Source: Pseudaquabacterium terrae (GTDB taxonomy: Bacteria; Pseudomonadota; Gammaproteobacteria; Burkholderiales; Burkholderiaceae_C). From it: 64,000 bases of DNA. Made by a program: the position numbers and the translations under genes. The stretch spans positions 62,001 to 126,000 of the forward strand of contig NZ_JABRWJ010000005.1 of the NCBI RefSeq assembly GCF_013266755.1, read 5' to 3'. The notes below the pieces were generated by a model. It saw only the letters and a program-made list of their open reading frames with translations, was not told the origin of the DNA and ran no database searches. Each line of letters begins with the position of its first letter. The stretch's first letter is position 1. Positions 38,597 through 49,611 of this stretch are shown here, one piece after another.

Positions 38597-39931
38597 ATGC
38601 AGATCCAGATAAACCCAAAGAGTATAGCAGCGGGCACGATCAGCGCCCGCGAGGCGCTGCGCGAGTCGCAGGTGCAGGGCGACGCGCCGGCATGCCGCCA
38701 TGTCTTTCTGCGGCGCTTCGATGCCGCGGCCGACGCCACGGCGCAGGCGGTCGATCGCGCTCGCGACGCCGGGCTGCCGCTGCCCGTGCTGGCCGGCGTG
38801 CCGATCTCGATCAAAGACTTGTTCGACGTGGCCGGCCAGCCGACCACCGCAGGTTCACGCTCGCTGGCCGATGCGCCGCCGGCAGTGCGTGACAGCACGG
38901 CCGTGGCCCGGTTGCGCGCCGCCGGTGCGGTGCTCGTCGGCCACACGAACCTGACCGAGTTTGCGTTTTCCGGCGTCGGCATCAATCCGCACCACGGCAC
39001 GCCGCGCAACCCTTGCTCGGTCGCAGAGGCGCTGATCCCCGGCGGCTCGAGCTCAGGGGCCGCCGTCTCGGTGGCTACCGGCGCGAGCTGGGCCGCACTC
39101 GGTTCCGACACCGGCGGCTCGATCCGCATCCCGGCGGCGCTGCAGGGCCTGGTCGGTTTCAAGAACACGCAACGGCTGACGCCGCTCGAAGGCTGCATCC
39201 CACTGTCGCCGACGCTGGACACGACCTGCGCCATCACGCGCAGCGTCGGCGATGCGGTGCTGGTGCACGGCATCCTGTCCGCGCGGCTGCCGCAGCCGCT
39301 GCGCCGCCCGTTGCGCGCCTTGCGTCTGGGCGTGCCGTCGACGCTGATGCTCGATGCGCTGGCGCCGGACGTCGCGGCAGCCTTCGACAGCGCGCTGCGC
39401 CGCCTTGCTGCGGCCGGCGCGCAGATCGAAACCCTGCCGCTGCCGGCACTCACCGACATGGCCGGCCTGCAGGCCCAGGGCGGCTTTGCCGCCGCCGAGG
39501 CCTGGGCCTGGCACCGCCAGCGCCTCGCCACGCGCGAAGCCGACTACGACCCGCGCGTCGCGATGCGAATCAAGCGCGGTGCGGCGATCAGTGCCGCCGA
39601 CTACCTCGACCTGCAACAAGCCCGCCGCTCGTGGATCGAGCGCGTCGAGCTCGCGGTGCAAGGCTTCGATGCGCTGCTGTCGCCGACCGTGCCGATCACG
39701 GCGCCGCCGCTGGCGCCGCTGCTGCACGACGACGATGCCTTCTTCGCGACCAACGCGCTGCTGCTGCGCAACCCGTCGGTGATCAACCTGCTCGACGGCT
39801 GCGCCCTCTCGCTGCCCTGCCAGGCGCCCGGCACGCTGCCGGTCGGCCTGATGGTCTGGGCACCGGCACTGTGCGACGACGCCGTGCTCGGCGTGGGTCT
39901 GGCGATCGAAGCCGTGTTGGCCGGAGCCTGA
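38597..39931 (+). CDS. Amidase of the amidase-signature family
   Basis: 444 aa. Seen: the catalytic lysine in PISIKDLFDVAG (K73), the glycine-serine core IPGGSSSGAAVSVATG (residues about 148-162) with the cis-Ser, and nucleophile Ser175 in SDTGGSIRIPAAL; this Lys-Ser-Ser set defines the family. Substrate unknown: it may be a carboxamide hydrolase or a GatA-like protein, but there is no adjacent gatB or gatC. The start MQIQINPKS follows a short gap and is shorter than the usual family N terminus; a GTG at 38576 is an alternative. Followed by a 110-bp gap holding a repeat. Confidence 0.88.
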   Translation: MQIQINPKSIAAGTISAREALRESQVQGDAPACRHVFLRRFDAAADATAQAVDRARDAGLPLPVLAGVPISIKDLFDVAGQPTTAGSRSLADAPPAVRDSTAVARLRAAGAVLVGHTNLTEFAFSGVGINPHHGTPRNPCSVAEALIPGGSSSGAAVSVATGASWAALGSDTGGSIRIPAALQGLVGFKNTQRLTPLEGCIPLSPTLDTTCAITRSVGDAVLVHGILSARLPQPLRRPLRALRLGVPSTLMLDALAPDVAAAFDSALRRLAAAGAQIETLPLPALTDMAGLQAQGGFAAAEAWAWHRQRLATREADYDPRVAMRIKRGAAISAADYLDLQQARRSWIERVELAVQGFDALLSPTVPITAPPLAPLLHDDDAFFATNALLLRNPSVINLLDGCALSLPCQAPGTLPVGLMVWAPALCDDAVLGVGLAIEAVLAGA

Positions 39932-39939
39932 CGCCATGG

Positions 39940-40041
39940 AGCCCCCACGCTCACTGCGTTCGCTGCCCCCAAGGATCCGAAGGATCCCTTGCGGGATCCC
40001 CGGGGTGCGTCAGTGCCTTCGGGCGGCCGGGCGGCACTGAC
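39940..40041 (+). repeat. 102-bp interspersed repeat, copy A
   Basis: Begins AGCCCCCACGCTCACT, contains GGATCCGAAGGATCC and GGATCCCTTGCGGGATCC (hairpin-forming BamHI-like palindromes), then CCTTCGGGCGGCCGGGCGGCACTGAC and stops exactly at the ATG of the next gene (40042). A second copy at 53816-53917 is about 94% identical with no gaps and points the other way. Low-copy bacterial repeat; mobility not shown. Confidence 0.85.
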
Positions 40042-41319
40042 ATGCGGATTGCCGTGATCGGCGCCGGCATCATCGGCGTCACGACTGCCTACGAGCTGGC
40101 CGCGGACGGCCACGAGGTGACCGTCTTCGAGCGCCGCAGCAGCGTCGCCGAAGAGACCAGCTTCGCCAACGCCGGCCTGGTCGCGCCGGGTTATGTCACG
40201 CCGTGGGCCGCGCCGGGCATGCCGGCGAAGGTCTTCAAGCACCTGTTGAGCCGCCATGCGCCGGTGCGGCTGGCGCGGCCGATGGCGCGCGGCCAGCTGC
40301 GCTGGATGTGGCGCTGGTGGCGCGCCTGCAGCGCGGCGAGCTTCCAGGCCAACCGCCAACGCATGCACCGACTGGCACGCTACAGCCAGCAGCGGCTGGC
40401 CGCGCTGACGCATGACCTGCGGCTCGACTACGAGCAAAGCAGCGGATACCTGGTGTTGTTGCGGTCGCAGCAGGACCTGGTGCTCGCCCGCACGAGCCTG
40501 AAGCTGCTGGCCGAGCTCGGCGTGAGCTTTCACCTGATCGACGCGGCCAAGGCGCGCCTGCTCGAACCCGGACTCAACCCGCAGACGCCCCTGCACGCGG
40601 CCGTGCACTTGCCGAACGACAGCGTCGGCAACTGTCGGCAGTTCGCCCACCTGCTGCGCGGCGAAGCGCAGCGACTGGGCGCCGACTTCCGCTTCCAGCA
40701 CCAGGTGCTGGGCTTGCGCGGCGGCAGCGTGCCGATCGTGCAACACCGCGCTGTCGACAGCGACGCTGCAGCGACCGAGGACCGCTTCGACGCCATCGTC
40801 GTCTGCGCGGCGATGGGGGCGCCCGCATTGCTGTCGCCGCTCGGCTGCCGGCTGCCGCTGGTGCCGGTGCACGGCTACTCGATCACCGCGCCGCTGCGCC
40901 AGATCGACGGCCACCCGACGCCCGGGCCGCGCTCCGCGGTGATGGACGAGCACTACAAGGTCGCCATCTCGCGCATGGGGCAGCGTGTGCGCGTGGCCGG
41001 CAGCGCCGAGCTCGGCGGCCGCCTCGACCGCCACAGCGCGCCGGCGCTGCAGACCCTCTACAAGCTGCTCGACGACTGGTTCCCGGGCTGCGCCCAGCTG
41101 TCCCAAGTCCAGGCGTGGAAAGGCGCACGCCCGATGCTGCCGGACGGTCCGCCGGTGCTCGGCCGCAGCGGCACCGACGGTATCTGGCTGAACCTCGGCC
41201 ACGGCTCCAGCGGCTGGGCCTTGAGTTGCGGCTCGGCGCGCGCGCTGGCCGACGTGATCGGCGGCCGGCCCGCGCCGATCGACCTCGAGGGCCTGGGCAT
41301 CGAACGGCTGAAGCGCTGA
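40042..41319 (+). CDS. dadA: D-amino-acid dehydrogenase
   Basis: 425 aa. FAD enzyme oxidising D-amino acids (mainly D-alanine) to 2-oxo acids and ammonia. Dinucleotide motif VIGAGIIGVTTAYELAADGHEVTVFERRSSVAEETSFANAGLVAPGY is diagnostic for DadA; YVTPWAAPGMPAKVF and a late GHGSSGWALSCGSARALADVI are also typical. The frame is open far upstream, but the ATG at 40042 is the family start and coincides with the end of the repeat. No alr is next to it. Followed 8 bp later by nnr. Confidence 0.93.
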   Translation: MRIAVIGAGIIGVTTAYELAADGHEVTVFERRSSVAEETSFANAGLVAPGYVTPWAAPGMPAKVFKHLLSRHAPVRLARPMARGQLRWMWRWWRACSAASFQANRQRMHRLARYSQQRLAALTHDLRLDYEQSSGYLVLLRSQQDLVLARTSLKLLAELGVSFHLIDAAKARLLEPGLNPQTPLHAAVHLPNDSVGNCRQFAHLLRGEAQRLGADFRFQHQVLGLRGGSVPIVQHRAVDSDAAATEDRFDAIVVCAAMGAPALLSPLGCRLPLVPVHGYSITAPLRQIDGHPTPGPRSAVMDEHYKVAISRMGQRVRVAGSAELGGRLDRHSAPALQTLYKLLDDWFPGCAQLSQVQAWKGARPMLPDGPPVLGRSGTDGIWLNLGHGSSGWALSCGSARALADVIGGRPAPIDLEGLGIERLKR

Positions 41320-41327
41320 GGCGAACG

Positions 41328-42806
41328 ATGCTGCATCGCGTGCTGCCGTCCGAACGCGCCTGGCCGCTGTACGACACCGCCGCGACGCGCGCACGCGAGC
41401 AGGCGGCGCAATCCGAGTTGCCGCCGCACACGCTGATGGAGCGCGCCGGCCTGGCCGCGGCGCGGCTGGCGCTGGCGACTGCGCCGCATGCGCGCGTGGT
41501 GTGGGTCGCCGCCGGCGGCGGCAACAACGGCGGCGACGGCCTGATCGTCGCGCGCCACTTGGCGGCCGCCGGCAAGCAGGTCAGCGTCGGCTTGTTCGGC
41601 GATCCGGCACGCCTGCCCGCCGATGCGCGGCACGCTTACGACACGGCCGCGGCCGCCGGCGTGCGCTTCGATCAGGCGCTGCCGGACGACGCCGGGCTGA
41701 TCGTCGATGCACTGCTGGGCATCGGCGCGCAGCAGCCGGTGCGCGCCGAGATGGCGCGCCTCATCGAGCGCATCAACGCCTGCGGCGTCCCGGTGCTGGC
41801 GCTCGATCTCCCCAGCGGCCTGCCGGCCGACACCGGCGCGGCGCGCGGCCGTGCCGTGGTGCGCGCCGACCACACGCTGTCGCTGCTGAGCCTGAAGCCG
41901 GGCCTGTTCACCGCCGATGGCCGCGACCACGCCGGCCAGGTGTGGTTCGACGACCTCTCCGTGGACGCCGCCGCGCAGGACGCAACGGCAATCCTCGCCG
42001 GGCCGCCGCGCGTGGCGCTGCGGCGCCACGTGCAGCACAAGGGCAGCTTCGGCGACGTGCTGGTGATCGGCGGTGCGGCCGGCATGGGTGGCGCCGCGGC
42101 GCTGGCGGCGCGTGCCGCATCCGCAGCCGGCGCCGGTCGCGTTTTTCTCGGCCGGCTCGGTGGCGCGGATCGTGGCTTCGACGAACTGCGCCCCGAGCTG
42201 ATGCTGCGGCCCGCGGCCGAGCTGGTGCAGCCGATGCGCCTGGCCCGCGCGACGGTGGTCTGCGGCTGCGGCGGCGGCCAGGTGATTGCCGAATGGCTTC
42301 CTGCCGTGCTCGCCCATGCCATGAAGCTGGTGCTCGACGCCGATGCGCTGAATGCGATCGCCGCCGCGCCAGCGCTGCGCGCGCTGCTGGCCGGCCGCGC
42401 GGCGCGCGGCCTGCCGAGCGTGGTCACGCCGCATCCGCTCGAGGCGGCGCGCCTGCTCGGCAGCAGCGCCGCCGACGTGCAAGCCGACCGGCTGCGCGCG
42501 GCGACGCGCCTGGCGCAATCGCTGTCGGTCAGCGTGCTGCTCAAGGGCTCGGGAACCGTGATCGCGACACCGGGCCAGCAACCGATCATCAACCCGACCG
42601 GCAATGCGCGGCTGGGCAGCGCCGGCAGCGGCGACGTGCTCGCCGGCTGGCTGGGCGGGTTGTGGTCGGCCCACGCCGACTGGAGCGCCACCGAGGCCGC
42701 CGCGGCGGCGGCCTGGCTGCACGGGCGCGCGGCCGAGCTCGGCGATCAGCGCCTGCCGCTGGCGGCGTCCGCGCTGGTCGACGCGCTCGCCGACGCGCTG
42801 CGCTGA
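41328..42806 (+). CDS. nnr: Bifunctional NAD(P)HX epimerase and ADP-dependent dehydratase
   Basis: 492-aa fusion that repairs hydrated NAD(P)H. N-terminal YjeF_N epimerase part (about 1-220: LPPHTLMERAGLAAARLAL, AGGGNNGGDGLIVARHLAAAGK) and C-terminal ribokinase-like ADP/ATP-dependent dehydratase part (about 230-490: VLVIGGAAGMGGAAALAARA, SVVTPHPLEAARLL, NARLGSAGSGDVLAGWLGG). ATG at 41328 begins at MLHRVLPSERAWPLYDTAATR. Likely co-transcribed with dadA, but the pairing is not an obvious pathway. Confidence 0.95.
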   Translation: MLHRVLPSERAWPLYDTAATRAREQAAQSELPPHTLMERAGLAAARLALATAPHARVVWVAAGGGNNGGDGLIVARHLAAAGKQVSVGLFGDPARLPADARHAYDTAAAAGVRFDQALPDDAGLIVDALLGIGAQQPVRAEMARLIERINACGVPVLALDLPSGLPADTGAARGRAVVRADHTLSLLSLKPGLFTADGRDHAGQVWFDDLSVDAAAQDATAILAGPPRVALRRHVQHKGSFGDVLVIGGAAGMGGAAALAARAASAAGAGRVFLGRLGGADRGFDELRPELMLRPAAELVQPMRLARATVVCGCGGGQVIAEWLPAVLAHAMKLVLDADALNAIAAAPALRALLAGRAARGLPSVVTPHPLEAARLLGSSAADVQADRLRAATRLAQSLSVSVLLKGSGTVIATPGQQPIINPTGNARLGSAGSGDVLAGWLGGLWSAHADWSATEAAAAAAWLHGRAAELGDQRLPLAASALVDALADALR

Positions 42807-42842
42807 CACCGCCCGTTCGGGGCGCCGTGCGCGCCCGCCCGT

Positions 42843-45056
42843 TCAGGGCGTCTTGCGCACGCGCCCGCTCTTGCCGCCGCCGCGCTCGCGCACGGCCTTG
42901 CCGGCGGTCACCGCGCGGCCGGCGGCCACCTTCGCCCGCGCGGCCTTGGCCTTGCGGTCCTTGGCCTGCACTTCCTTCAGCGCCTGCGCGGCGCTGGTCA
43001 CGGGCCTGCGGCCGCGCGACAGCAGCTGATCGGTGTCCCCCTCGCGCACCATGCGGAAGTCGATCTTGCGACCATCGAGGTCGACGCGGCTGACCTGCAC
43101 CCGCACGCGCGAGCCGACGCTGTAGCGCACCCCCGTGCGTTCGCCGCGCAGCTCCTGGCGCGCCTCGTCGAAGCGGAAGTATTCGCCGCCGAGCTCGGTG
43201 ATGTGCACCAGGCCCTCGACGTAGAGGTCATCGAGCGTGACGAAGACGCCGAAGCTGGTCACCGCGCTGACGGTGCCCGAATACTCCTCGCCGAGGTGAT
43301 CGCGCATGAAGCGGCACTTCAGCCAGGCCTCGACATCGCGCGATGCCTCGTCGGCGCGCCGCTCGTTCGCGCTGCAGTGCGCACCGGCGGCCTCCCACAG
43401 CTCCGCCTCGTGCGAATCGACCGGTACTTTCGGCAGCGCCTTGCCGCCCTTGCGCGCCGGTTTGGCCGGGGCCGCATCCTCCATCACGCCGCCGGCCAGG
43501 TGGTAGCGCTTGGCATGCAGCAAGGCCTTGATCACACGGTGCACCAGCAGGTCCGGATAACGCCGGATCGGACTGGTGAAGTGCGTGTAGGCCTCGTAGG
43601 CCAGGCCGAAGTGGCCGCTGTTGGTCGCGGTATAGATCGCCTGCTGCATCGAGCGCAGCAGCATCTGGTGGATCTGCACCGCGTCGACGCGGTCTTTCGT
43701 GGCCTGCGCGATCGCCTGCAGCTCGCCCGGCGTCGGGTCGTCTCCGATGCTCAGGCCCAGGCCGAGCGCGCGCAGGTAGTTCTGCAGCGTCACCCGCTTC
43801 TCGGGCGTCGGCCCCTCGTGCACGCGGTACAGCGCCGGGTGCTTGTGGCGCTGGATGAAATCGGCAGCGCAGACGTTGGCCGCGAGCATCGACTCCTCGA
43901 TCAGGCGGTGCGCCTCGTTGCGCACGCGCGGCACGATCTTCTCGATGCGGCCGTTGTCGTCGCAGACGATCTGCGTCTCGGTGGTCTCGAAGTCGACGGC
44001 ACCGCGCGTGCCGCGGTGCTTCAGCAGCGCGCGGTAGGCCTCGTGCAGGTGCAGCAGGTGCGGCACCAGGTCCTTGCGCCGCTGCGCCTCGGCGCCGCGC
44101 GTATTGCCGAGGATCGCCGCGACCTCGGTGTAGGTGAAGCGCGCCTGCGAGCGCATCACCGCCGGATAGAACTGGTAGGCCTCGATCTCGCCCTGCGCGC
44201 TGACCAGCATGTCGCAGACCATGCACAGCCGCTCCTCGTCCGGATTCAGCGAGCACAGGCCGTTCGACAGCTTCTCCGGCAGCATCGGGATCACGCGGCG
44301 CGGGAAGTAGACCGAGGTCGCGCGCTCGTAGGCATCCTCGTCGAGCGGTTCGCCCGGCTTGACGTAGTGGCTGACGTCGGCGATCGCGACGATGAGGCGC
44401 CAGCCGTCGAACGCGCTCTTGCCGCGGCCGCGCTTGAGCGGCTCGCAGTAGACCGCGTCGTCGAAGTCGCGCGCGTCCTCGCCGTCGATCGTCACCAGCG
44501 GCACGTCGGTCAGGTCGATGCGGTGGCGCTTGTCGGCCGCGCGCAGGCGGTCCGGCAGCGCCGCGGCCTGCGCCAGCGTCTCCGCCGAGAAGCGATGCGG
44601 CACCTCGTACTTGCGCACCGCGATCTCGATCTCCATGCCGGGATCGTCGATCTCGCCTAACACCTCGGTGATGCGGCCAACCGGCTGCGAATACATCGAC
44701 GGCGTCTCGGTCAGCTCGAGCGCGACGACCTGGCCGACGGTGGCGTTCGCCGTGGCGTTCTTCGGGATCAGGATGTCCTGGCCGTAGCGGCGGTCCTCGG
44801 GCGCGACGAGCCAGATGCCGTTCTCGTGCAGCAGGCGGCCAATGATCGGCGTCTTGCGGCGCTCGACGATTTCGAGCACGCGGCCTTCGGGCCGGCCCTT
44901 GCGGTCGTAGCGCACGACACGCACGCGCACGCGGTCGCGGTGCAGCACCGCGCGCATCTCCTGCGGCGAGAGGTAGATGTCGGGCTCGTTGTCGTCGCGG
45001 CGCACGAAGCCGTGGCCGTCTCGGTGCCCGAGCACGGTGCCCTCGATCTCGCTCAT
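42843..45056 (-). CDS. rnr: Ribonuclease R
   Basis: 737 aa. Processive 3'-5' exoribonuclease able to unwind structured RNA; role in tmRNA and rRNA quality control. Seen: two cold-shock-like domains in the first about 170 residues, RNB catalytic domain with HRIDLTDVPLVTIDGEDARDFDDAV (metal-binding Asp residues) starting near 178, the S1 domain (GTVSAVTSFGVFVTLDDLYVEGLVH) and a long Lys/Arg-rich tail. Divergent from tRNA-Leu. Shorter N terminus than the E. coli enzyme. Confidence 0.96.
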   Translation of the reverse strand: MSEIEGTVLGHRDGHGFVRRDDNEPDIYLSPQEMRAVLHRDRVRVRVVRYDRKGRPEGRVLEIVERRKTPIIGRLLHENGIWLVAPEDRRYGQDILIPKNATANATVGQVVALELTETPSMYSQPVGRITEVLGEIDDPGMEIEIAVRKYEVPHRFSAETLAQAAALPDRLRAADKRHRIDLTDVPLVTIDGEDARDFDDAVYCEPLKRGRGKSAFDGWRLIVAIADVSHYVKPGEPLDEDAYERATSVYFPRRVIPMLPEKLSNGLCSLNPDEERLCMVCDMLVSAQGEIEAYQFYPAVMRSQARFTYTEVAAILGNTRGAEAQRRKDLVPHLLHLHEAYRALLKHRGTRGAVDFETTETQIVCDDNGRIEKIVPRVRNEAHRLIEESMLAANVCAADFIQRHKHPALYRVHEGPTPEKRVTLQNYLRALGLGLSIGDDPTPGELQAIAQATKDRVDAVQIHQMLLRSMQQAIYTATNSGHFGLAYEAYTHFTSPIRRYPDLLVHRVIKALLHAKRYHLAGGVMEDAAPAKPARKGGKALPKVPVDSHEAELWEAAGAHCSANERRADEASRDVEAWLKCRFMRDHLGEEYSGTVSAVTSFGVFVTLDDLYVEGLVHITELGGEYFRFDEARQELRGERTGVRYSVGSRVRVQVSRVDLDGRKIDFRMVREGDTDQLLSRGRRPVTSAAQALKEVQAKDRKAKAARAKVAAGRAVTAGKAVRERGGGKSGRVRKTP

Positions 45057-45082
45057 CAGTGCAGCGCCGAGCGGCGTCGGGT

Positions 45083-45112
45083 TTGTTGTCTGTGTTGTCT
45101 TTATGCTAGACT
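45083..45112 (+). promoter_or_regulatory. Promoter of tRNA-Leu
   Basis: TTGTTG (45083-45088) and TAGACT (45107-45112) with an 18-bp spacer; TG two bases before the -10 (TGCTAGACT) makes it an extended -10. Transcription would start about 10 bases before the tRNA. Confidence 0.6.
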
Positions 45113-45128
45113 CCTAGCTTCGGTACCT

Positions 45129-45213
<85 letters not shown>

Positions 45214-45223
45214 AGAAAAAATG

Positions 45224-45253
45224 AATGGCCGACACGAAAGTGTCGGCCATTTT
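45224..45253 (+). terminator. Intrinsic terminator after tRNA-Leu
   Basis: AATGGCCGACAC-GAAA-GTGTCGGCCATT: 12-bp stem with GNRA-type tetraloop, followed by TT. Starts 11 bases past the tRNA 3' end. Confidence 0.88.
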
Positions 45254-45294
45254 CCATTGCGGGCCCAGCTTCCAGAACCCGCATTGCCGCTGCA

Positions 45295-45816
45295 TCAGAC
45301 GGCAAACTTCTTCGCCAGTCCGTCCGGCCGCAAGGCGTCGTACTCCTCGAACGGCTGGTGGATCCAGGGGCTCGTCGGCAGCATCTCGACGTAGTACTCC
45401 GGCGTGTAGTTCGAAACGCCCTTGACCCAGATCACCGCGCTGCGCAGCTCGCTGATCGAGGGCAGACCGCGCAGGCGCTCGACCACCGCCTTCAGCGTGA
45501 CTCCCGAGTCGGCGAGGTCGTCGACCAGCAACACGCGACCGGCCAGCTCGCCCTTGGGCATCGTGATGTACTTGGCCATGTCGAGCCGCCCCTGGATCGT
45601 GCCGGCCTCGGCGCGGTACGAGCTCGTCGACATGATCGCCAGCGGCTTGTCGAACACGCGCGACAGCACGTCGCCCGGGCGCATGCCGCCGCGCGCGAGG
45701 CACAGGATCTGGTCGAACTGCCAGCCCGACGCGGCGACCTTCAGTGCCAGCTTCTCGGTCAGCAGGTGGTACTCGTCCCAGGATACGTACAGATGCTTGC
45801 CGTCGTCGGTCAGCAT
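45295..45816 (-). CDS. Purine-type phosphoribosyltransferase (xanthine/hypoxanthine-like)
   Basis: 173 aa. PRPP-binding motif VLLVDDLADSGVTLKAVVE and LCLARGGMRPGDVLSR place it in the type I PRTase family. The gene order purA-PRTase and length match the group often annotated xanthine or hypoxanthine phosphoribosyltransferase; the base specificity is not certain. A WIHQPFEEYDALRPDGL tail is visible. Last gene of the minus-strand array, 14 bp after purA. Confidence 0.85.
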   Translation of the reverse strand: MLTDDGKHLYVSWDEYHLLTEKLALKVAASGWQFDQILCLARGGMRPGDVLSRVFDKPLAIMSTSSYRAEAGTIQGRLDMAKYITMPKGELAGRVLLVDDLADSGVTLKAVVERLRGLPSISELRSAVIWVKGVSNYTPEYYVEMLPTSPWIHQPFEEYDALRPDGLAKKFAV

Positions 45817-45830
45817 GGAAGGGTCTCCAT

Positions 45831-48378
<2,548 letters not shown>

Positions 48379-48465
48379 GAGGAAATCCGGGGGGATTAAA
48401 AGCGGCATTGTACTGGCCGCCATCGAGGCGATTTTCGCGCCCCGACCGGCCGCCGGCCGGCGTGA

Positions 48466-48651
48466 TCAGCGCCAGATCGCCAGCAGCAGCAGACCGATCA
48501 GCATGCTGGACAAGCCGAGAAAACGAATCTGGCCGTCGCTCATGCGAATCGCGCGCTCGAAGACCTGGCGCCAGGTGCCGGGGCTGAAGAACGGCAGCAG
48601 TCCCTCGACGACCAGCACCAGCGCCAGGGCACCCAGCAGCAAGTCACCCAT
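48466..48651 (-). CDS. Small membrane protein, DUF2065 family
   Basis: 61 aa with two hydrophobic segments, matching MGDLLLGALALVLVVEGLLPFFSP...GQIRFLGLSSMLIGLLLLAIWR, the DUF2065 pattern. These small proteins are often encoded next to hflC in Proteobacteria. Function unknown. Lies between hflC and hisZ, 87 bp before hisZ's start. Confidence 0.85.
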   Translation of the reverse strand: MGDLLLGALALVLVVEGLLPFFSPGTWRQVFERAIRMSDGQIRFLGLSSMLIGLLLLAIWR

Positions 48652-48672
48652 GCGCGCGGCGGGACGCGGGCG

Positions 48673-49596
48673 TCAGCGCCGCGGCGCCGCGGGAGCCGCC
48701 GCAGCGGCCGGCGGGGCGACGCCGGCACTGCTGCCCGGCCCGCGCATCGCCTTGAAGAAGTCGCTCGACGGATCGACGACCATCACGTCGCTGCGATTGC
48801 GGAAGCTGGAGCGATAGGCCTCGAGGCTGCGGTAGAACTGCGCGAACTGCGGATCGCGGCCGAAGGCATCCGCGTACAGCAGCGAGGCCTTGCCATCGCC
48901 CTCGCCGCGCACCTTCTGCGCGTCGCGATAGGCCTCGGCGATGATGATCTCGCGCTGCTTCTCGGCATCGGCGCGGATCTTCTCGGCCTCGGCAGCGCCC
49001 TGCGAACGCAGCTCGTTGGCGACCTGCTTGCGCTCGGACTCCATGCGGCGGTAGACCGAGTCGGTGATGTCGGCGACGAAATCGACGCGCTTGATGCGCA
49101 CGTCGACGATCTCGATGCCGAAGGACTTGGCCTCGTCGACGAGGCGGTTGCGAACGTCCTGCATCACCTTGTCGCGCTCGGCGGCGAGCACGCCGCGCAC
49201 GGTGCGCTTGGTGATTTCCTCGTTGAACGCCGCCTGCACCACCGGGCTCAGCCGGCCCTCGAGGTTGCGGATGTCGGTGCCGTTGTTGCGGATGAACTGG
49301 CGCGGCTCGACGATGCGCCACTTCACCAGCCAGTCGATCACCAGGCTCTTCTTCTCGGCGGTGAAGATCGGCCGCGTCTCGGGGCTGTCCAGCGTCTGCA
49401 CGCGCTTGTCGAGGAACACGACGTTCTGGAACGGCGGCGGCAGCTTGGCCTTCAGGCCCGGCTCGGTGATGACTTCCTTGATCTCGCCGAGCGCGTAGAC
49501 CACCGCCACCTGGCGCTGGTCGACGACGAACAGGATCGACGACGCCAGCATCAGCATGATCAAGATGCTGGCAATGATGAGTCCGATGCGATTCAT
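48673..49596 (-). CDS. hflC: HflC, FtsH modulator
   Basis: 307 aa. SPFH-domain membrane protein that with HflK forms a cage around FtsH and tunes its proteolysis. N-terminal transmembrane helix (about 5-25: GLIIASILIMLMLASSILFVVDQRQVAVVYALGEI), then prohibitin-like region (GIEIVDVRIKRVDFVADITDSVYRRMESERKQVANELRSQGAAEAEKIRADAEKQ). Ends in Ala/Pro-rich tail. Follows hflK by 15 bp. Confidence 0.98.
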   Translation of the reverse strand: MNRIGLIIASILIMLMLASSILFVVDQRQVAVVYALGEIKEVITEPGLKAKLPPPFQNVVFLDKRVQTLDSPETRPIFTAEKKSLVIDWLVKWRIVEPRQFIRNNGTDIRNLEGRLSPVVQAAFNEEITKRTVRGVLAAERDKVMQDVRNRLVDEAKSFGIEIVDVRIKRVDFVADITDSVYRRMESERKQVANELRSQGAAEAEKIRADAEKQREIIIAEAYRDAQKVRGEGDGKASLLYADAFGRDPQFAQFYRSLEAYRSSFRNRSDVMVVDPSSDFFKAMRGPGSSAGVAPPAAAAAPAAPRR

Positions 49597-49611
49597 GTTC
49601 TTGTCTCGTCC

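Noticed and set aside
42807-42849. Repeated CGCCCGTTCGGGGCG-like segments between nnr and rnr as a terminator
   Set aside because: Short, GC-rich and without T-runs; chance is likely.
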